Below, one piece after another: positions 63,650 through 64,000 of a stretch of DNA of 64,000 nt. The stretch comes from Brevundimonas variabilis. GTDB lineage: Bacteria > Pseudomonadota > Alphaproteobacteria > Caulobacterales > Caulobacteraceae. The stretch spans positions 186,001 through 250,000 of the forward strand of contig NZ_JACHOR010000001.1 in NCBI RefSeq assembly GCF_014199945.1, in the 5' to 3' direction. Position 1 is the stretch's first letter. Each line of letters opens with the position of its first letter. A program made the position numbers and the translations under genes. Under the pieces are notes generated by a model, which searched no databases, had not been told where the DNA came from, and worked only from the letters and a program-made list of their open reading frames with translations.

Positions 63650-64000
63650 GTGTCCGTTCTTTCCAAGCCCTACTTTCATGATGAAGCCGCCGCTTTCGCG
63701 TTCGTCGAATGCATCATCTGGAATGGCACCCCTCACTGCCCGACCTGTGGCTCAGTCAAGGTCTATGCGATCAAACCCAACGCGGAAAAGAAGGTCCGTA
63801 TGGGCCTGAAGAAGTGCGGCGACTGCAAGCGCCAGTTCACCGTCCGCATCGGCACCATTTTCGAGGAAAGCCACCTTCCCCTGCACAAGTGGCTTCAGGC
63901 GATCTACCTGATGTGCAGCATCAAGAAGGGCATCAGCTCCAAGCAACTGGAGCGCACCCTGGAATGCACCTACAAAACCGCGTGGTTCCTGTCGCACCGT
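63650..64000 (+). mobile_element. IS1595-family transposase, 3' end outside window
   Basis: A frame opening with GTG at 63650 (MSVLSKPYFHDEAAAFAFVE) and still open at the window end, 117 residues seen. It has the amino-terminal zinc ribbon of IS1595 transposases (HCPTCGSVKV ... KCGDCKRQFTV) followed by RIGTIFEESHLPLHKWLQAI, the start of the family's helix-turn-helix and DDE/N region (ISSKQLERTLECTYKTAW). GGGGTAAGGAG precedes it. The terminal inverted repeats are not recognised, so it may be a complete element, a remnant or a domesticated gene. Confidence 0.85.

Overview
The window is a high-GC, gene-dense chromosomal segment from an alphaproteobacterium, most likely a member of the Caulobacterales (Brevundimonas or Caulobacter type). 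The pointers are the combination of a PleC-like polar histidine kinase, an SpmX-like lysozyme-fold polarity protein, PhaR, a Suv3-like helicase, and the ChvI/ChvG - HprK - EIIA(Man) - HPr cluster. Nothing was searched against a database; all names come from motifs and family knowledge. No prophage, CRISPR array or rRNA operon is visible, and no stretch longer than about 300 bases lacks a gene.

Layout. Positions 1-9.8 kb: the 3' part of an M16 peptidase, a KDPG-type aldolase, the PleC-like kinase, a CBS-domain protein, an ALDH7 dehydrogenase, an SseB-like protein and a small reading frame split by an amber codon. 9.8-25.7 kb: M3 oligopeptidase lipoprotein, glutamate racemase, thiolase, hemolysin III, PhaR, isoleucyl-tRNA synthetase, a metal-transport pair (CDF exporter plus NicO-like permease) behind a Zur-like palindrome, tRNA-Arg(CCU), an SDR/GST-kappa pair and an ABA4-like protein. 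25.7-38.7 kb: Suv3-like helicase, Nudix, small membrane proteins, UvrC, carbonic anhydrase, isovaleryl-CoA dehydrogenase, SpmX, HslU, and a PepSY-like protein with a PhoP/PhoQ-type two-component system.

38.7-51.0 kb: a cytochrome c maturation operon (ccmI-ccmE-ccmF-ccmH, no ccmG) whose last gene carries a palindromic repeat element in its 5' coding region, then DegP, a second OmpR-type two-component system and GlnE in one direction with overlapping start/stop codons. 51.0-53.3 kb: a compact unit of EF-hand protein, ECF sigma factor, one-helix membrane protein and ZraP/CnrX-like sensor, which is the best candidate here for a little-described signalling system. 53.4-60.6 kb: YhiN-type flavoprotein, a TFIIB-type zinc-ribbon protein, an unknown 570-residue protein, and the envelope-stress/PTS cluster chvI-chvG-hprK-EIIA-HPr closed by a strong intrinsic terminator. 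60.6-64.0 kb: a secreted beta-type protein, dienelactone hydrolase, AlkB, a small XRE regulator with a membrane partner behind two palindromic operators, and the start of an IS1595-type transposase cut by the window edge.

Main oddities: an amber codon inside an otherwise coding frame (9586); hprK whose P-loop lies upstream of any ATG/GTG/TTG and which must start at CTG; the inverted-repeat element inside ccmH; a tRNA-Arg with tandem A-G/G-A mismatches at the base of the anticodon stem; and two convergent gene pairs whose stop codons share one CTAG.
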